Shown in pieces: positions 22,671-34,994 of a stretch of DNA of 48,884 bases. The position numbers were made by a program, and so were the translations under genes. Source of the DNA: Didymodactylos carnosus (taxonomy: Eukaryota; Rotifera; Eurotatoria; Philodinida; Philodinidae); contig CAJNOQ010000498.1 of assembly GCA_905250885.1 (NCBI GenBank), positions 1 through 48,884 on the forward strand, in the 5' to 3' direction. The notes under the pieces were generated by a model. It was not told where the DNA came from. It worked only from the letters and a program-made list of their open reading frames with translations, and ran no database searches. The stretch's first letter is position 1, and each line of letters starts with the position of its first letter.

Positions 22671-25600
22671 CTTCGCTTCTTATGCATAGTCTATGTATAC
22701 AAAGCGAATCTTTAGATAGTGATAATACAACTGACACAATCAGAATTTCATCGTGGCTCTGATTTATACAAAAATAACATTGAGTTTTTAATATCTACAG
22801 CTCTAATATACACACACACACTCTCTCTCTTTAAAGAACTAAAAACTAAACAAATATCTTCTCATTCTAACTTTTTTTCCATATTTATTGCGAACATTTC
22901 TATTATTTCTTGTGACAAATAGATCTTCATTTGTATATTTTTTGTGACATTTTTTAATCGCACTCTTTATTATTTATTTTCTCTGTTGATAATAGCCAAG
23001 ATTAAATTAGTATGGAGTTTGAAACGACTTTTCATGTTAAACATGTGACCAATGCTGATACAGTTGCTATAACATTTTTTGTTTGATACTCTTTTAAAAA
23101 ATCTTACATAAAAATATTTTTATATACATCCCCAAAACAACTTGATACTTTTAAACTTTTTTTGACAATATGTAATTCAACTCTATTTAGATTGAGTCAT
23201 CAAGAAAATCTTTGTAGCTATCATTATTATGATGTATATAAAGATAGTGTCTACGAAACATCTGTCTGCCATAGTTAATGGGCGGTACACAATGTACTCA
23301 TCAGTAGCTAACACAATGAAGACTGATTAAAACTGTACGTGTCAAATTTACTATTTTCTTCATGAAAGAGTAAGAAAAAAAAGAAGAAAATATTGTAAAA
23401 GTCAGTCAATCATAAAACTATAGAACATCATTATTAGATATTTTTGTAAAAAATAACAACCCATAGTGATGAAATATAGAGAAATAGAAGATCGAAAATA
23501 AATCATACTCTATTCCAAATTTTGGTACATGTGCATAAAACAATGATTATCATTTTAATGTACTTATTAAATAATAAGCCTATGTCATCAAAACTCATTA
23601 ATATTCTCTACGGTAAGATACATCTCTCGACTGTAGCCAACTAAAAAGTGGGAGATTTTTATAGTATTTTCATATAAAACATATGAAATAAAGTTAAGTT
23701 CTTGTGTTATTTTTCTTTCTTTCTTTTTATTTTGTTTTTTTGTTTAGATGTACAACTGACTTTTTATCTTTTATTTTTCTATTGAATAGCACTGTCTGTT
23801 TTCAAACAAACATTTCTTCTTCTCTTTGTCATTCATCATCATCATATGCCCATATTTCCGGCTGAATTCTAATCTGAGCATCGAGTACGTGTCATGTAAA
23901 TTTAATGAAAGAGAACAAAAAATATATATTTTATTTTTCATTTGATTCGTTTATTATTATCATGTCTCTGTCAGACAATGTTTGTTCTCTTTAAGTGTAA
24001 CGGATCTCAATTTACAAAAAAAAAAAAAATGAGTAGTAGTAGTAGTAATAGTGTCTAATAAGCTATAATAAAGTTAGTTTTGGATCATTTCATTACATTC
24101 GATACTAAAACTATCATACAAAAATGATGACCTTTCTATTTTATTACTCACATTAGAAAAAGAAAGTGAAAAAAAATTAATCGAATATCACACTATCAAA
24201 TGAGAATACTAGACGAATCTATGAAGAAATGAATCTAAAGTAATAACGATAAAAGCAGTTCAAAAAACATCAACATTAGAAATAGATGTAAGGATATTTA
24301 AAAGTCGAAATAAAAAATTCTCTAAAAGTAATTTAATAACTCTTTCAGCTTGTTCAATGTTTCGAATTGACATAAACTAGAAGTTAACTCTATCTGCGAT
24401 AAATGGTTAATAAAAAAAAAAGCTAAGTTTGATAAATGACAACGTGTATAATGTCACTTTTTTTACTACAGTAATCAAGTAATTTTCTGCCCAATCGAAG
24501 AAATAAGCAACGAGAGGTAAAAGTATTTCTATCAATATAAAACGATTGTGAAACAAACGATCGAAATTTTTCAAAAATTGGCGAAAATATCATGGTAAAA
24601 GATACAATGTTAGCATCACAATTAATTCATAAAATGACAACAAAATCATGATTTACTCTCATAGTAGAATATATAAGAGGTATTGAGCGATTTTTTTGTT
24701 AATTTCAATACAATCATTAATTTCGTAGGTTAGATCCAATAAATTTCTTGTATTCATCTTTTTTAGAATGGTCGGGCGCAGATAAAAAATTGTGTAATTT
24801 CATTTTGAATCAATGAGATACTTTTTACTGACACACGTTTAGTGTATAGGAGTTCAGTATTTAAATGATGATGAAATAAACTTTCATTCGATTATGTTTT
24901 CAATATCCCTGAATTCACTATAATTAATTATATTATTGCTGATATCTTATACTCCTGCTGTCAAAACAAAAAAAGTGATAAAAGCTATAAAAATAAGCAA
25001 TAGTTTGATAAATTCTTGCACAACTTCTGATATTAACACATCTACAATGCTTTAGACAAATGAAAATGCGTAGTTGACAAAATTAAGATTACTGTATTCT
25101 GTATCTCATTAGAAAATTTTCGTTCACTGCTGTATGTGTAGCAGTAAAAACCGAGAAATTGGAGGAAGTAGGATCGCAGCTTGCACATATAATATTATCA
25201 AAATGAATTCTTTTTACAATGAAATTATATCTGATTGTAAAATGAATACAAATGATACTATGTTTAAATTGTTCATACAATATCAATCACTGCAATACTG
25301 GATCTCCAATTAGTCAATGTGACAAATTATTTTAAACAATATACTAAAACTTGATCAAAAACGAAGAAAATATCGTTTTTATACATATTTTACCAAATAA
25401 ACGTAGACAACTATGGATAATAGTAAAACAATTTCATGAGTATTATGATTCTATATTTATGCACAAGTACGACATTATGGCGCTAGCGAACAAGTAATTT
25501 CTGTAATGAAAATAAATTGTTTGATATGTGAGTGGTAGATAGAGACATCTATTAAGATGATGTCGTTAAATCTCTTCTATACGTCAAAAATAGAATTATG

Positions 25601-27470
25601 TTGCTTACCTGTTCATTGATCGTACTTCATTGCGTTGACTGAATCGGAAAACGTTCGTAGATAATATTGTGTATAGAATATTAATAAGCAAATTGACGAA
25701 CGAGTATGCATAATATCTCCAGGCAATGTCTAAAACGCGCCCGTTATCCAGTATCGAAACACCATCGAATAGACTTTGACTTATAGCAGATCATTAATTT
25801 ACAATTGACCAGGTATATAATAATAATCTTCATCTAAAATAATAAATCAAAGGAATTTATCAGTACCCAAATACCACTGCATACTGTACAAAAAAAGCGT
25901 CGCCACGATACACTTAGCGAACACTTGTTGTCCCTCGATGATCGTCTAGAACGACTGGTCAAAATGTGCCCAAAACATACTTCTTTTTGCATACAAAGAC
26001 TGAATACACCGCGACGAACTATAACTAAACAGTCAAAACACTTTCAGCTGGGAATTCTGATGAACTAGTCGTTCTATTTCTTTAAATGTGACTATTTCTT
26101 CTTGTGTGGTATATTTCCTGAAATTTTGAGAATATACGATTTTAATCACGTCGATCACCATTTTGAAATGACGTTTTCTTTTTTTGCGTTCAGTAGTTCT
26201 CAACAAAAAGTGAAATTAATAAAACATCACCATACGCTTGGAAATGGGGGCACACTAGAATACTTTATACACTTTTTGTCCTTCGGTGACCAGCTAGATG
26301 TTTTATATATTCGAAAAAAAATTCGTCTGAAAATAGAACGGCATTAGTCCGTATATTGATCTGATATTATAAGAAATCAATATCTGTCTTATTTTTATTG
26401 CCATTTTAGTTTTTAAACAAAGTCTGTTGGACAGATCTCTGAAAGTATCATACGTAATGATTAGACCAAATGATCTCTGTAAGAAATCAACATCAGTTAA
26501 CGGGTATTTTTTAACGAATCATTATTCTTTAAAATTCAACTGGTGAAAGCAAATAAACGAGACACATAAAAGTAAGTGGTTAGTAAACGTCTTGCAGAAA
26601 TAAACGTCGCAAAATAAGACGGACATAACAGAAAGATGAATAGCTCAGGCCGGTTATTTTTAAAATGTAAGAGATAAAAAGAATTGTGAGAACTGACATA
26701 ATAGCGTCGGATACAGATATTTATCTTCTCATCTCCTTAAACTGAGCAAAAATTCAAATTACTTTAAATTTCATTATGTGGAAAAGTAAAAAGAAAGTGT
26801 ATCATCGAAGAGTCGAGGTTAACTATAAGAAAGTCAGATAGGTATAATTTCTTTAATAATTCACGAATATCGTACCTAATTTATCTTTCATTAGATTAGC
26901 ATTTTGAACAAACAAATGTTGAGATATGCGCGCCTAGCTTGTATAGAAATGAAAAATAAGTTGTTGAACAAGAAACTTGCCTATAAATGAATATTCATCA
27001 TTTATTTTCGATGATCTATATCTTATTGCATATCGTTTAAAAGGTGTGACTTTATTTATTGCTTTATATTTTATAGTGAGTATGTATAATTAATATAAAT
27101 TTTCATTTTTATGAAATCAAAACCAAAATAAAATTCTTATATTCAAATTTTTCATGTTTTTTTTTTTATATTTTTTATGTAATTGATTTGGTTTTTCAAA
27201 AATATTTTTAAAAAATAAATATCTGTTTGTATTTTTATTACGAGAGAAGAGCGTTAAGAAGAAGAATGAGAAGAAAGATATAAATGTAATAAAAAAAGTG
27301 GCAATAGAAAAAAAAAACAACAACTCGCCGTTGAATGAAATAGAAGAGAAGAAATTATCATAAACTGAATGCAATAGAATATACATATTATTTGCATACA
27401 TAACTTGTTACGTTCAAATATTGAGAGAAATTCTCTTTCTTCTATCATCGCATCATGATCATGATGATGA
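22671..27470. other. AT-rich non-coding stretch
   Basis: No convincing coding exon, RNA gene or transposon. A good splice donor on the minus strand (AACAG|GTAAGC at about 25609-25616) follows a somewhat less AT-rich patch up to about 25800 and could mark a distant non-coding exon of POU3. Confidence 0.4.
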
Positions 27471-27528
27471 TGACGATGATGATGATGATGATGATGATGA
27501 TCATCATCATCATCATCATCATCATCAT
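27457..27528. repeat. Palindromic (GAT)n/(ATC)n microsatellite
   Basis: A run of GAT triplets turns at 27500/27501 into a run of ATC triplets, giving perfect 26-base arms (27475-27500 and 27501-27526) with no loop. One C interrupts the left run at 27474. The sequence can form a long cruciform. Confidence 0.9.
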
Positions 27529-27529
27529 A

Positions 27530-28572
27530 GGAAAAAAAAAAAAAGAAAAAAAAACTTTTAATATTATTTTATTAATGAGATAAAACTTGAATTTTATATT
27601 TATGTATGTATATTCATATTATATATTCTATTGAATAAATGTCGAATGAATATGAATATATACGCGTTGAATATGCATATTCACAGTCAAAACACACACA
27701 ATAGTAGAAAAAAAAAAGAATCGATTAGATCAAATACAATTAATCAACATGCATACTTACAGTTTTGTTATTTTTAAAAATATTCAAATAGATAGATAAA
27801 CGTAAAAAACAAAAAAGTGTTTAATAAATCATTTGATATTGGAACTAATCTGATATTTTGTACAAAAGTAATGAAAAGAAAAATTTCTAGGTTTTTTTTT
27901 TTTGGTTTTTTTTTGTTGTTGAAAAAAAAACTAATTCTTTTTTTAGTTGACTAATAACATCTTACCTAATTGTTCTTACTTAGTTTGAGAAATAAAACTA
28001 CATTTTTTGTTTTTAAAGAATTAAATAATCGAGAGGAGAATAAGAATAATTTAGTATAATGTTATTTTCATGATGTAATTGTGTTATTATCTTAATGATA
28101 TAGAATTCAACTGGTTGCTAATTGAGAAAAATTAACTGTATCTTCCTCTCTCTCTCTCTCTCTCTCGATGCAACACAATTGCTCCTAATTCATGACGCGA
28201 GGATGATCTCGCTGATGAAAGACACACTCCACTCGTTATCTCGCACATAAAATCCTAAAATTCAGTAGACTATTCTAAAGATTCCTAAAAAACAAAAAGT
28301 GAGAAATTTTGTCTAGTGTACAAGAATTTTTCTCAGTCATTTCTTTATTTTATGCACGCGGTTCATTACCATTCTTTATGTTAACTTAATATTAATATAT
28401 TTATTGTCAAACGACAACGACAGCAAGAAAGAGAGAGAGAGAGAAAGAGAGAAAAGAATTCCATAAATTTTCCACACAATTGACATGAATAAATGTTGAG
28501 TTAAAGTTAAGTGGATTCTAATCAGGAATATGTCATTTTTATCCCATAGTTAAATGTAAAAAAAGAAACAGA
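27530..28572. other. AT-rich non-coding stretch with a CT repeat
   Basis: Holds a CT microsatellite around 28147-28168 and a GA microsatellite around 28427-28455. No gene recognised. Confidence 0.5.
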
Positions 28573-28901
28573 TTAAGGGTACCCCCTCCCCTGCTGAAAC
28601 AGAAACGATCGACTTTTAGTTTAAACATAGTGTACGATATAAAGTCAAGTATCTTCTACATCTTGAAGATCTAAATCGAAAACACCTGGGTGTATTAAAG
28701 CCTCGTATCTGTGATAAAAAGTTTTGAGTCTAAATAGATAAAGTTTCGATAGCATCAGTCAGATACCCATCCGATGTTTTAAAAAATCATATCTAAAGGT
28801 GAGTTCTAAGCTCTACGTGCACTAGTTTTAGGCAAAATTGGATAAAAATTCAAGTTCTCGTGACAGGACAACATACAAAGAGAGAGAGAGAGAACCCTTA
28901 A
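28573..28901. mobile_element. Possible TTAA-bounded MITE
   Basis: The left edge reads TTAAGGGTACCCCCTCCCC (TTAA at 28573-28576). The right edge reads, inverted, TTAAGGGTTCTCTC (TTAA at 28898-28901). The first eight bases match the ends of the element at 36392-37267. A TTAA target with inverted ends is typical of the piggyBac superfamily. The inner repeat is weak and the right end merges with a GA microsatellite, so this is tentative. Confidence 0.4.
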
Positions 28902-30533
28902 ATTAATTTCTATGAAAAGTTGACTCAACATCTATAAAAAATTTTCTGGAAAACATCATCTTACAACATACTTTCATGAAATATTCTTAGTTCCCACCAA
29001 AGAATTTACACATTCTTAAAAATACTTGTTGGATACTCAGAAGTTATTAGCAGACTGTGTTACGACTAAAAGAGCTTCAATTAAGAGTCAAATATTTCCT
29101 AGAAATAGTCTTTTAAACTTTGGAGTCGTTTATAATCCAGGTTCAACTAATAAAGATGTATCGGACTAGAACTCGAATTAAAACGAAAAGTTTGATTTTG
29201 AAACATCTCTACACTTTTCCCTATAGAATTCAATAATTATAATCCTGCCGTATTTACTTCAAAGTACGTTTATCTACAGAAATCATGGCTCCAATACTAC
29301 TTTTTAGAGAAGGTAATCGAAAAATGTAAAAATTCAACCTATCATCTCTCAACCTTATAGAATTTCTTTATTTTAAAGAGTTTTTTGATTTCTGAATTTT
29401 CTTCTCTATTGCTGTAAGGAACTAAAAAGCCTAATCAGTAAGATATAATCGTAAACATTTATGTTATAGACAAAAATCACGAGATCTCAACTTCCTTTCT
29501 CATCAAAAACGATTTTTATTTTTAAAACAGAAGAGTAGAAGAAAAACAACAGTTTTTGTCATATATCTATCAAATTAATTAATCAAATTATCATACCTTG
29601 TATACAATTCATCTTCTTCTTGAAATCCAGATGAAATTGAAACAATATAAAACAACATCCTCAATTTTCTCCTTCTTCTATCTCGCGTAATATACACAGA
29701 AATACAGAATAAAAACAAAAATGTTCTTTTTTTTTTCATTCTGTACTCTACTGATTTATTATGCATACACGTTCTCTCCCTCTCTCTCGCTTTCTCTCTG
29801 TCCATTACCTATTCATAATTGCTTTCTCCTCTCTTTTCATCTAATAAAGTCGATTTTTTATTCATGTAAATTTTATTAACATGCACAAAAAGAAAATTCA
29901 TAAATGTCTCAAATTTGATATATGCACATAAATAATCTTTTCTCGCTCGTCGTCGTATACCGATCAAATATCTATGTATCTATATGTAAATTTAAAGATT
30001 TAAATTTTTTTTTTTTTTTCACAGTACTTTTTTTTTTCATGTTTTTTAAATAGCAATAATAATACTAATTTTTCAAGCAATAGAAAGAATGAATCAGTTG
30101 AATTGATAAAACTATTGGATATATGGTTAAAATTTGAAACTTCAATTTTTCAAAATCTTTTTCTTTTAATAGAAAATAAAATTTTTTAACAACTAGAATT
30201 AACATATGAGCTACTAATGAATTTTAAATGTATTATATTTAAAGAATACTCGTAGTGTTCAAAAAATTCATCGAATCAGTCGCATAGAAATATATCTGAT
30301 TTACAGAGATTTTTCAAATTCCACCGCATATGTGTGTATATTTTTTCATTTTTTCTTTTTTATAATCGTTAAGTTAGAAAAATATGAACAAGTTTTGATG
30401 TACACAATAAAAAAATTCGACGTTTAATGATCTGTTATTTTCTTGAACAAAAATGCTTTTCACTGTTAGATAGACGAGATGATTGGATTGTGTATCTTTA
30501 TTCGTACGTTGTAAAAGTAGAGTATCGGCAATT
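28902..30533. other. AT-rich non-coding stretch
   Basis: CT-rich microsatellite near 29771-29803. A minus-strand frame ending at 29575 contains a plausible donor but no supported exon. Confidence 0.45.
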
Positions 30534-31420
30534 TAAAGAGAGAGCCTAATTCTTTTCTCGCTTGCTTGGCATTACGTAGGAGAAAGCCAGTTTCAACATC
30601 ATTTTTAGATGAAGAAATTTTAAAATACTTATATTCTGAACTTCGACAAAAAACAGTGAAATTTTCAAAAAAGGTAAAATCTCAATGTTTATTGTTGTTT
30701 CTGACTCTCAAAAATATTTGTTTTGGGTTGTTCATGCGAAACTGCATTTAGAAGAGTTAGTTCTATTAAAATTAAGATCAAAATAAAATTTTTGAGCTTT
30801 TAAACCGAGATGTTTGCTGAAAAGTCAAAGTTGTCCAAAAATTCGTAAACACATATCATTCAACCCAGTTTTTGACGCTAGTTTTAAATATGACATTGAT
30901 TTTGTAAAAAGATTGAAATTTAATGGTGAAAACTGCAAAATACAAGTGCATATCCTTGTGTTTTTGCTATCAATTTCAGAAAAAAATTCTTTTTTTCCAA
31001 TAATCAAACAAAGTTTCCAAAACCGATACTTAACTTTTCTCCCACAAGTATAAGGATTAAAATGAAGGCAAAAAAGTTATTATATCTCTTAACCAAAAAA
31101 ACCCAGATAGTTTTGCAAGATGCATAGTGTGACCTCAATAATTCCGCTCTGGATCCAACGATTTTTTTTTTTGTAATCTTTATTTTAATAGAACTTACTG
31201 TTCGAGATGTAGTTTCGCATGAACAACCCAAAACAAATATTTTTGAGATTTAGAAACAACAATAAACATTGAGATTTTACTTTTTTTTGAAAATTTCACT
31301 GTTTTTTGTCAAAGTTCAAAATATAAGTATTTTAAAATTTTTTCATCTAAAAATGATGTTGAAACTGGCTTTCTCCTACGTAATATCAAGCAAGCGAGAA
31401 AAGAATTAGGCTCACTTTTT
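30534..31420. mobile_element. Large foldback element, ~255-bp arms
   Basis: The left arm, about 30534-30795, matches the inverse of about 31155-31420 with high identity, for example TTCTTTTCTCGCTTGCTTG and GAGAAAGCCAGTTTCAACAT. The spacer is about 360 bp. A 61-codon frame starts at 30566 inside the left arm; its first half has a protein-like composition but it is repeated in the other arm and has no recognised domain. Interpreted as a non-autonomous transposon. Confidence 0.8.
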
Positions 31421-31611
31421 AAGTTGTCGCCACCGTAACGGAAATAAATGTTCACAAAACTATCATAGGTAATAAAAATGCTATATCACAGTTGGTAAAG
31501 CTTGTCGCAAGAGATCTTTCACAAACAACACGCTCAGATTATTTGCTGAACATTTTGACATTTCAAAGAAACAGAATAAAGATAAGTAACATACTTTAGT
31601 TGCGACTAGCA

Positions 31612-31939
31612 CAACTGTATAGAGGTCTTTGGGACCAAACGTTTTTGGTTCCGATCCCGTGGTCCCGTAAATATCTTTTCAAAGTAGCGCTGATAGTTTG
31701 AAAGTCAGCACGTTGTAACAGCATGCATAGATGATATTAATTGAAGACTTTTAGAATTTTGTGTGAACTCTTTCTCGCAGAACTAGTGCCTACATACAAA
31801 GAAGCACGGAAAATAAGAAATTTTTATGCCCTATACAAGACTATTTTCAAAACAATCTGGTTCCGGTCCCATTAAAAGTTCCGCGGGACTGGGATCATCC
31901 AGCAAGACTGGGATCTCCTCGCAGATCTCTACGACTGTA
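31612..31939. mobile_element. 312-bp hAT-type MITE with 8-bp duplication
   Basis: The element spans 31620-31931. The ends are inverted: TAGAGGTCTTTGGGACC on the left and TAGAGATCTGCGAGGAGATC on the right when reverse-complemented. Both ends carry further GGTCCC/GGGACC words in their subterminal regions. Flanks are caactgta (31612-31619) and cgactgta (31932-31939), an 8-bp duplication with one change. TAGAG-type ends and 8-bp duplications fit hAT. It has no coding capacity. Confidence 0.8.
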
Positions 31940-33149
31940 AACAGATAACAGATAGTATTACTTTTTTACGGGAAAACTGTTGTTATATAGAAGAAACAAG
32001 ATGTTTCCATATGATAAGTAGCATCCTGAAAAATAATGTATTCTATAGTAAGACACTTGAATCTGATAGGAAAAGGATACTTTAAAACGTCTCACTGTAA
32101 GACACTATGTGTGTCTTGCAATGGTGATCACTTGAATGCGTCTTTCTGTAAAACACTTTAAAACAATTTTCTCCCATGTGATCTCAGTGTTTTATCTTTA
32201 CAACACACTTAAATAAGACAAAATAAAAATGAAATACTAATTCAGAGTAGTTTTGAACTCATTACCGTACGCCCGGAAGACATATGTATTCATCTACAGA
32301 AGCTGCACCATACAATCATTGCCAACTGTTCTCATTCTGATTTCGCAACTGGCTAGTTTATAACCCTTTTAAATATCAGTTGAGTAACTTTTATGTCGAC
32401 AATGTTTAATAATGCGTAGAACTTAGTCTCAAGTAGATGAGCATTGGCAGATTAATACTCTTGCTTTTGGCCTAATTTATATTGTTACGACAGTGGTCTA
32501 GACTTTTGAAAGTTGAAAGTGTGATTCCAAAATGCTGTAAGGGTTGCACAAGTTAACTTTGATTTGGCGCTCTTTTCTGAAAAAAGTCACCATGTATTCG
32601 CAGACAGCTGAGCGAGCCTCTTCTGAAAACAAGAACTTTTAACTACAGCAACTTTCAGCATAAGAATCTTTCCATTAATAAAACCAGAGTGGCTTCTCAA
32701 ATGCGAATCAGTAGTTTGAGAACCGAAGTTTTTTCCTGTCATTTTGGCTTCGCTTCAAAATGGCTTGCTGCGTCTAATGTGTTTTCAATTTTTTTAATTG
32801 TAAACACATGTAGGACTCATTAAGACAGTTTCATCTGCTAAGGCATATTTAAAACATTGGTAAGGTCCTTCAAAGATCTATTTTACGGTAGCAACATCGT
32901 GTAAGACACACTCTCTTAGTGTGAGTTTTTGGCGTGTACAACAACATTTTCCTTCCTGATTGGTATCATCCGTCAGTTTCTCTTTTAAAATGAGACGAAC
33001 CGTTAAACTCTTTTTAATATCCTTTTATAGAAACATACGCGTTATCGATTACATCGATCTACAACATCTGACAAAAAAAGTGAAGCTCAACATGGACAAC
33101 GGAGCGTTGAGCTTGTGTTTCAAAAGATTTAAAAATATCCGTAGTCTAC
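31940..33149. other. Intergenic sequence
   Basis: No supported gene. The plus-strand frame at 32960-33166 has no recognisable domain and runs into the next repeat. Confidence 0.45.
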
Positions 33150-33467
33150 ATTCTGCAAAGAAGTGAGCAAGTCTAAGTCCGGACTTGAAGCTTTTTTGAC
33201 GGATTTGGACTTGGGGATTTTTTTATCAAGTTCGTTTGAAGTCCAAGCAGTTAAAATCTATCACATTCAAAACAGTGGGATGGGTAAAATTTGATATCTA
33301 ATTCATTAATCTTTTCTTGTCAAACATGCATCTAATGTATGGAGAAAATTTATTTACCGTCGTATAGGATTATGGCCTACTACATAGTGTAGAAACCACT
33401 ATGAACTCGGACGTAGATCTGGACTTGGACTTGGAAATGGCCCGACTTGTCCATCTCTGATTCTCTA
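33150..33467. mobile_element. Probable hAT-type MITE with AAGTCC repeats
   Basis: The right end reverse-complemented reads CAGAGATGGACAAGTCGGGC, typical of hAT ends. The left end reads AAGAAGTGAGCAAGTC. Candidate 8-bp duplications are attctgca (33150-33157) and attctcta (33460-33467), matching at six positions. Repeated AAGTCC/GGACTT words occupy both subterminal regions, as in many hAT elements. The element would be 33158-33459, non-coding and old. Confidence 0.55.
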
Positions 33468-33884
33468 TTATTTAAGGTAATCGGATGACCTCAGGCAGAG
33501 AAGCAGAAAAAACGAAACATAGCAAAATTGAGAGGATGACAACCCTCTTATTGAAAAATTAATACCTTCAAGCAATTATAACAGCCCGAAAAGAAATGGA
33601 ATATAACAGAAGTAGTAGTTTGTGTTAGAAAAGGAATTTTTTCAGTTATTATGATATAGCGTCTATATATTTTTACTCTAGGGTAGTGTCATTCAACCGA
33701 TAAGTTCTCCCCTTATTAGAAACATTTTTAAGCCAAATAATGATGTTATATTCGTAATCTATTATGTGATGAACGTTAAACACTAAACAAGAATTTGTTG
33801 TTCATCAATTTTTTTCTCTAACGAGGGACCTCAATGAACCAGATTATTTTAGAAAAGGAAATCTATCATAAATAGGCTTTACCA

Positions 33885-34195
33885 TAGACAAAATCCTACG
33901 CACTTCCTGTCTATTTCCTACTAGGATCTTATAGGATCCTAATATTGAGGATCCACCTAATAACTTTCTAGCAGGATCCTAAGATGCTCGTATCCTACTA
34001 AGATTTCGCTTCAGTTTGTTTAGGATCCCAACAGAATCTTAGAAAATCCTATGACTTTTGGGTATACCTGATTTAATTAGATTTCTGTAGGATTTTGTGA
34101 GGATCTTAAGAAACTGAAGCCAAATCCTAGTAGGATATTGGTAGGATATGTCTTGGATCCTGTCAAAAAAGTTATAGGGATTTTACTAGGGTAGG
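33885..34195. mobile_element. Foldback element built of AGGATCCTA words
   Basis: About 300 bp contain a dozen or so variants of TAGGATCC / GGATCCTA in both orientations. A longer inverted pair is visible around 33988-34035 and 34100-34150, sharing TATCCTACTA and GCTTCAGTTT. The repeated half-palindromes could be transposase-binding iterons. No target duplication was found. Confidence 0.65.
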
Positions 34196-34631
34196 AACGA
34201 TGCTCACAAACGATGTTATACACGGATACTTGTGCACAACAACTTCTGACGCATTAGCTTTGATAAACCAATGAAAAATAAAATCAATGGTTATAAAAGG
34301 AAAACGTTCTATGCTAGATTACTAGTTTGATCAATTGTATTTGTATTTGGGGCTAAATTTAATAGTTTAGTTATTAAATTTTTCATCTGGTCATATTTGT
34401 CATATCAATTTCCCCGTATCGCCATTACAATTAGATATATGTGCATCTTTTCGTTCTAATATATCATTTATTCAAATTGCTTGTTATTATACCGTACTAT
34501 ATTATTCATGAAATATCATCGTGTAGCTTTTTAAACATTGATATGTACAACAATTTAGACTAAATTTGATAATTTCACATGGAACAATTAAACTTTGACA
34601 GAAAAGAAATAAGACTAGACAAAAGAAATAG

Positions 34632-34994
34632 TTATAATTTTTTAAATTTTGTTGGATAACTTAACTTATAATCGTACACTATCGGTATACCACGTTTGAT
34701 TGATCCTTTTCGATAGGTTTTAACTCTTGCATTAAACTGCACTTGTTGTCCTTTCGTCAACTGAAGTTGTTCAAACCCTTTTGTTCGATTGAACCACAAA
34801 TGATCACACATCGGCTTGAACGTTTTCAATTCACAAATATTTAACATTAAAACGGTACAACATTTTTTACCACGACCACGTTTCGTGCCATATTTTTCAA
34901 ATGTACCGGTAAATGTTGTACGCACTTCATTGATAATCTGTAAATCGGCACGAGTTTTGACCGTTGCTGTTGTGGATTCAGTATCAACTACCAT
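34632..34994 (-). CDS. Small intronless protein resembling bacterial OB-like proteins; candidate horizontal transfer
   Basis: A single open frame of 120 residues from ATG (34994) to TAA (34632). After a Thr-rich leader of about 25 residues it reads as a compact beta-rich domain: TFTGTFEKYGTKRGRGKK (about 27-44), a hydrophobic strand TVLMLNICEL, then DHLWFNRTKGFEQLQL (about 64-79), KGQQVQFNARVKTYRKG, and the C-terminus YDYKLSYPTKFKKL. From memory, this order (GTF.R/KYG, TVLL.NI, DHLWF..K.F..L.L..GD.V.F.ARV..Y.KG, DY.L..PTK) resembles a family of uncharacterised small proteins in bacteria and phages with an OB-like fold. I cannot confirm that by search. No intron interrupts it, unlike the other genes here, and it sits between transposons. 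Function unknown; nucleic-acid binding is only a guess. Codons look AT-rich like the host, arguing against contamination. Confidence 0.72.
   Translation of the reverse strand: MVVDTESTTATVKTRADLQIINEVRTTFTGTFEKYGTKRGRGKKCCTVLMLNICELKTFKPMCDHLWFNRTKGFEQLQLTKGQQVQFNARVKTYRKGSIKRGIPIVYDYKLSYPTKFKKL

Noticed and set aside
14977-27397. Octamer ATTTGCAT sites (14977-14984 and 27390-27397) upstream of POU3, suggesting autoregulation
   Set aside because: In 17 kb of AT-rich sequence one or two such octamers are expected by chance, and no clustering was seen.
29575-29805. Minus-strand frame with a GTATGA donor after EEDELYTR
   Set aside because: The upstream part is a translated CT microsatellite, there is no clear acceptor, and no partner exon was found.
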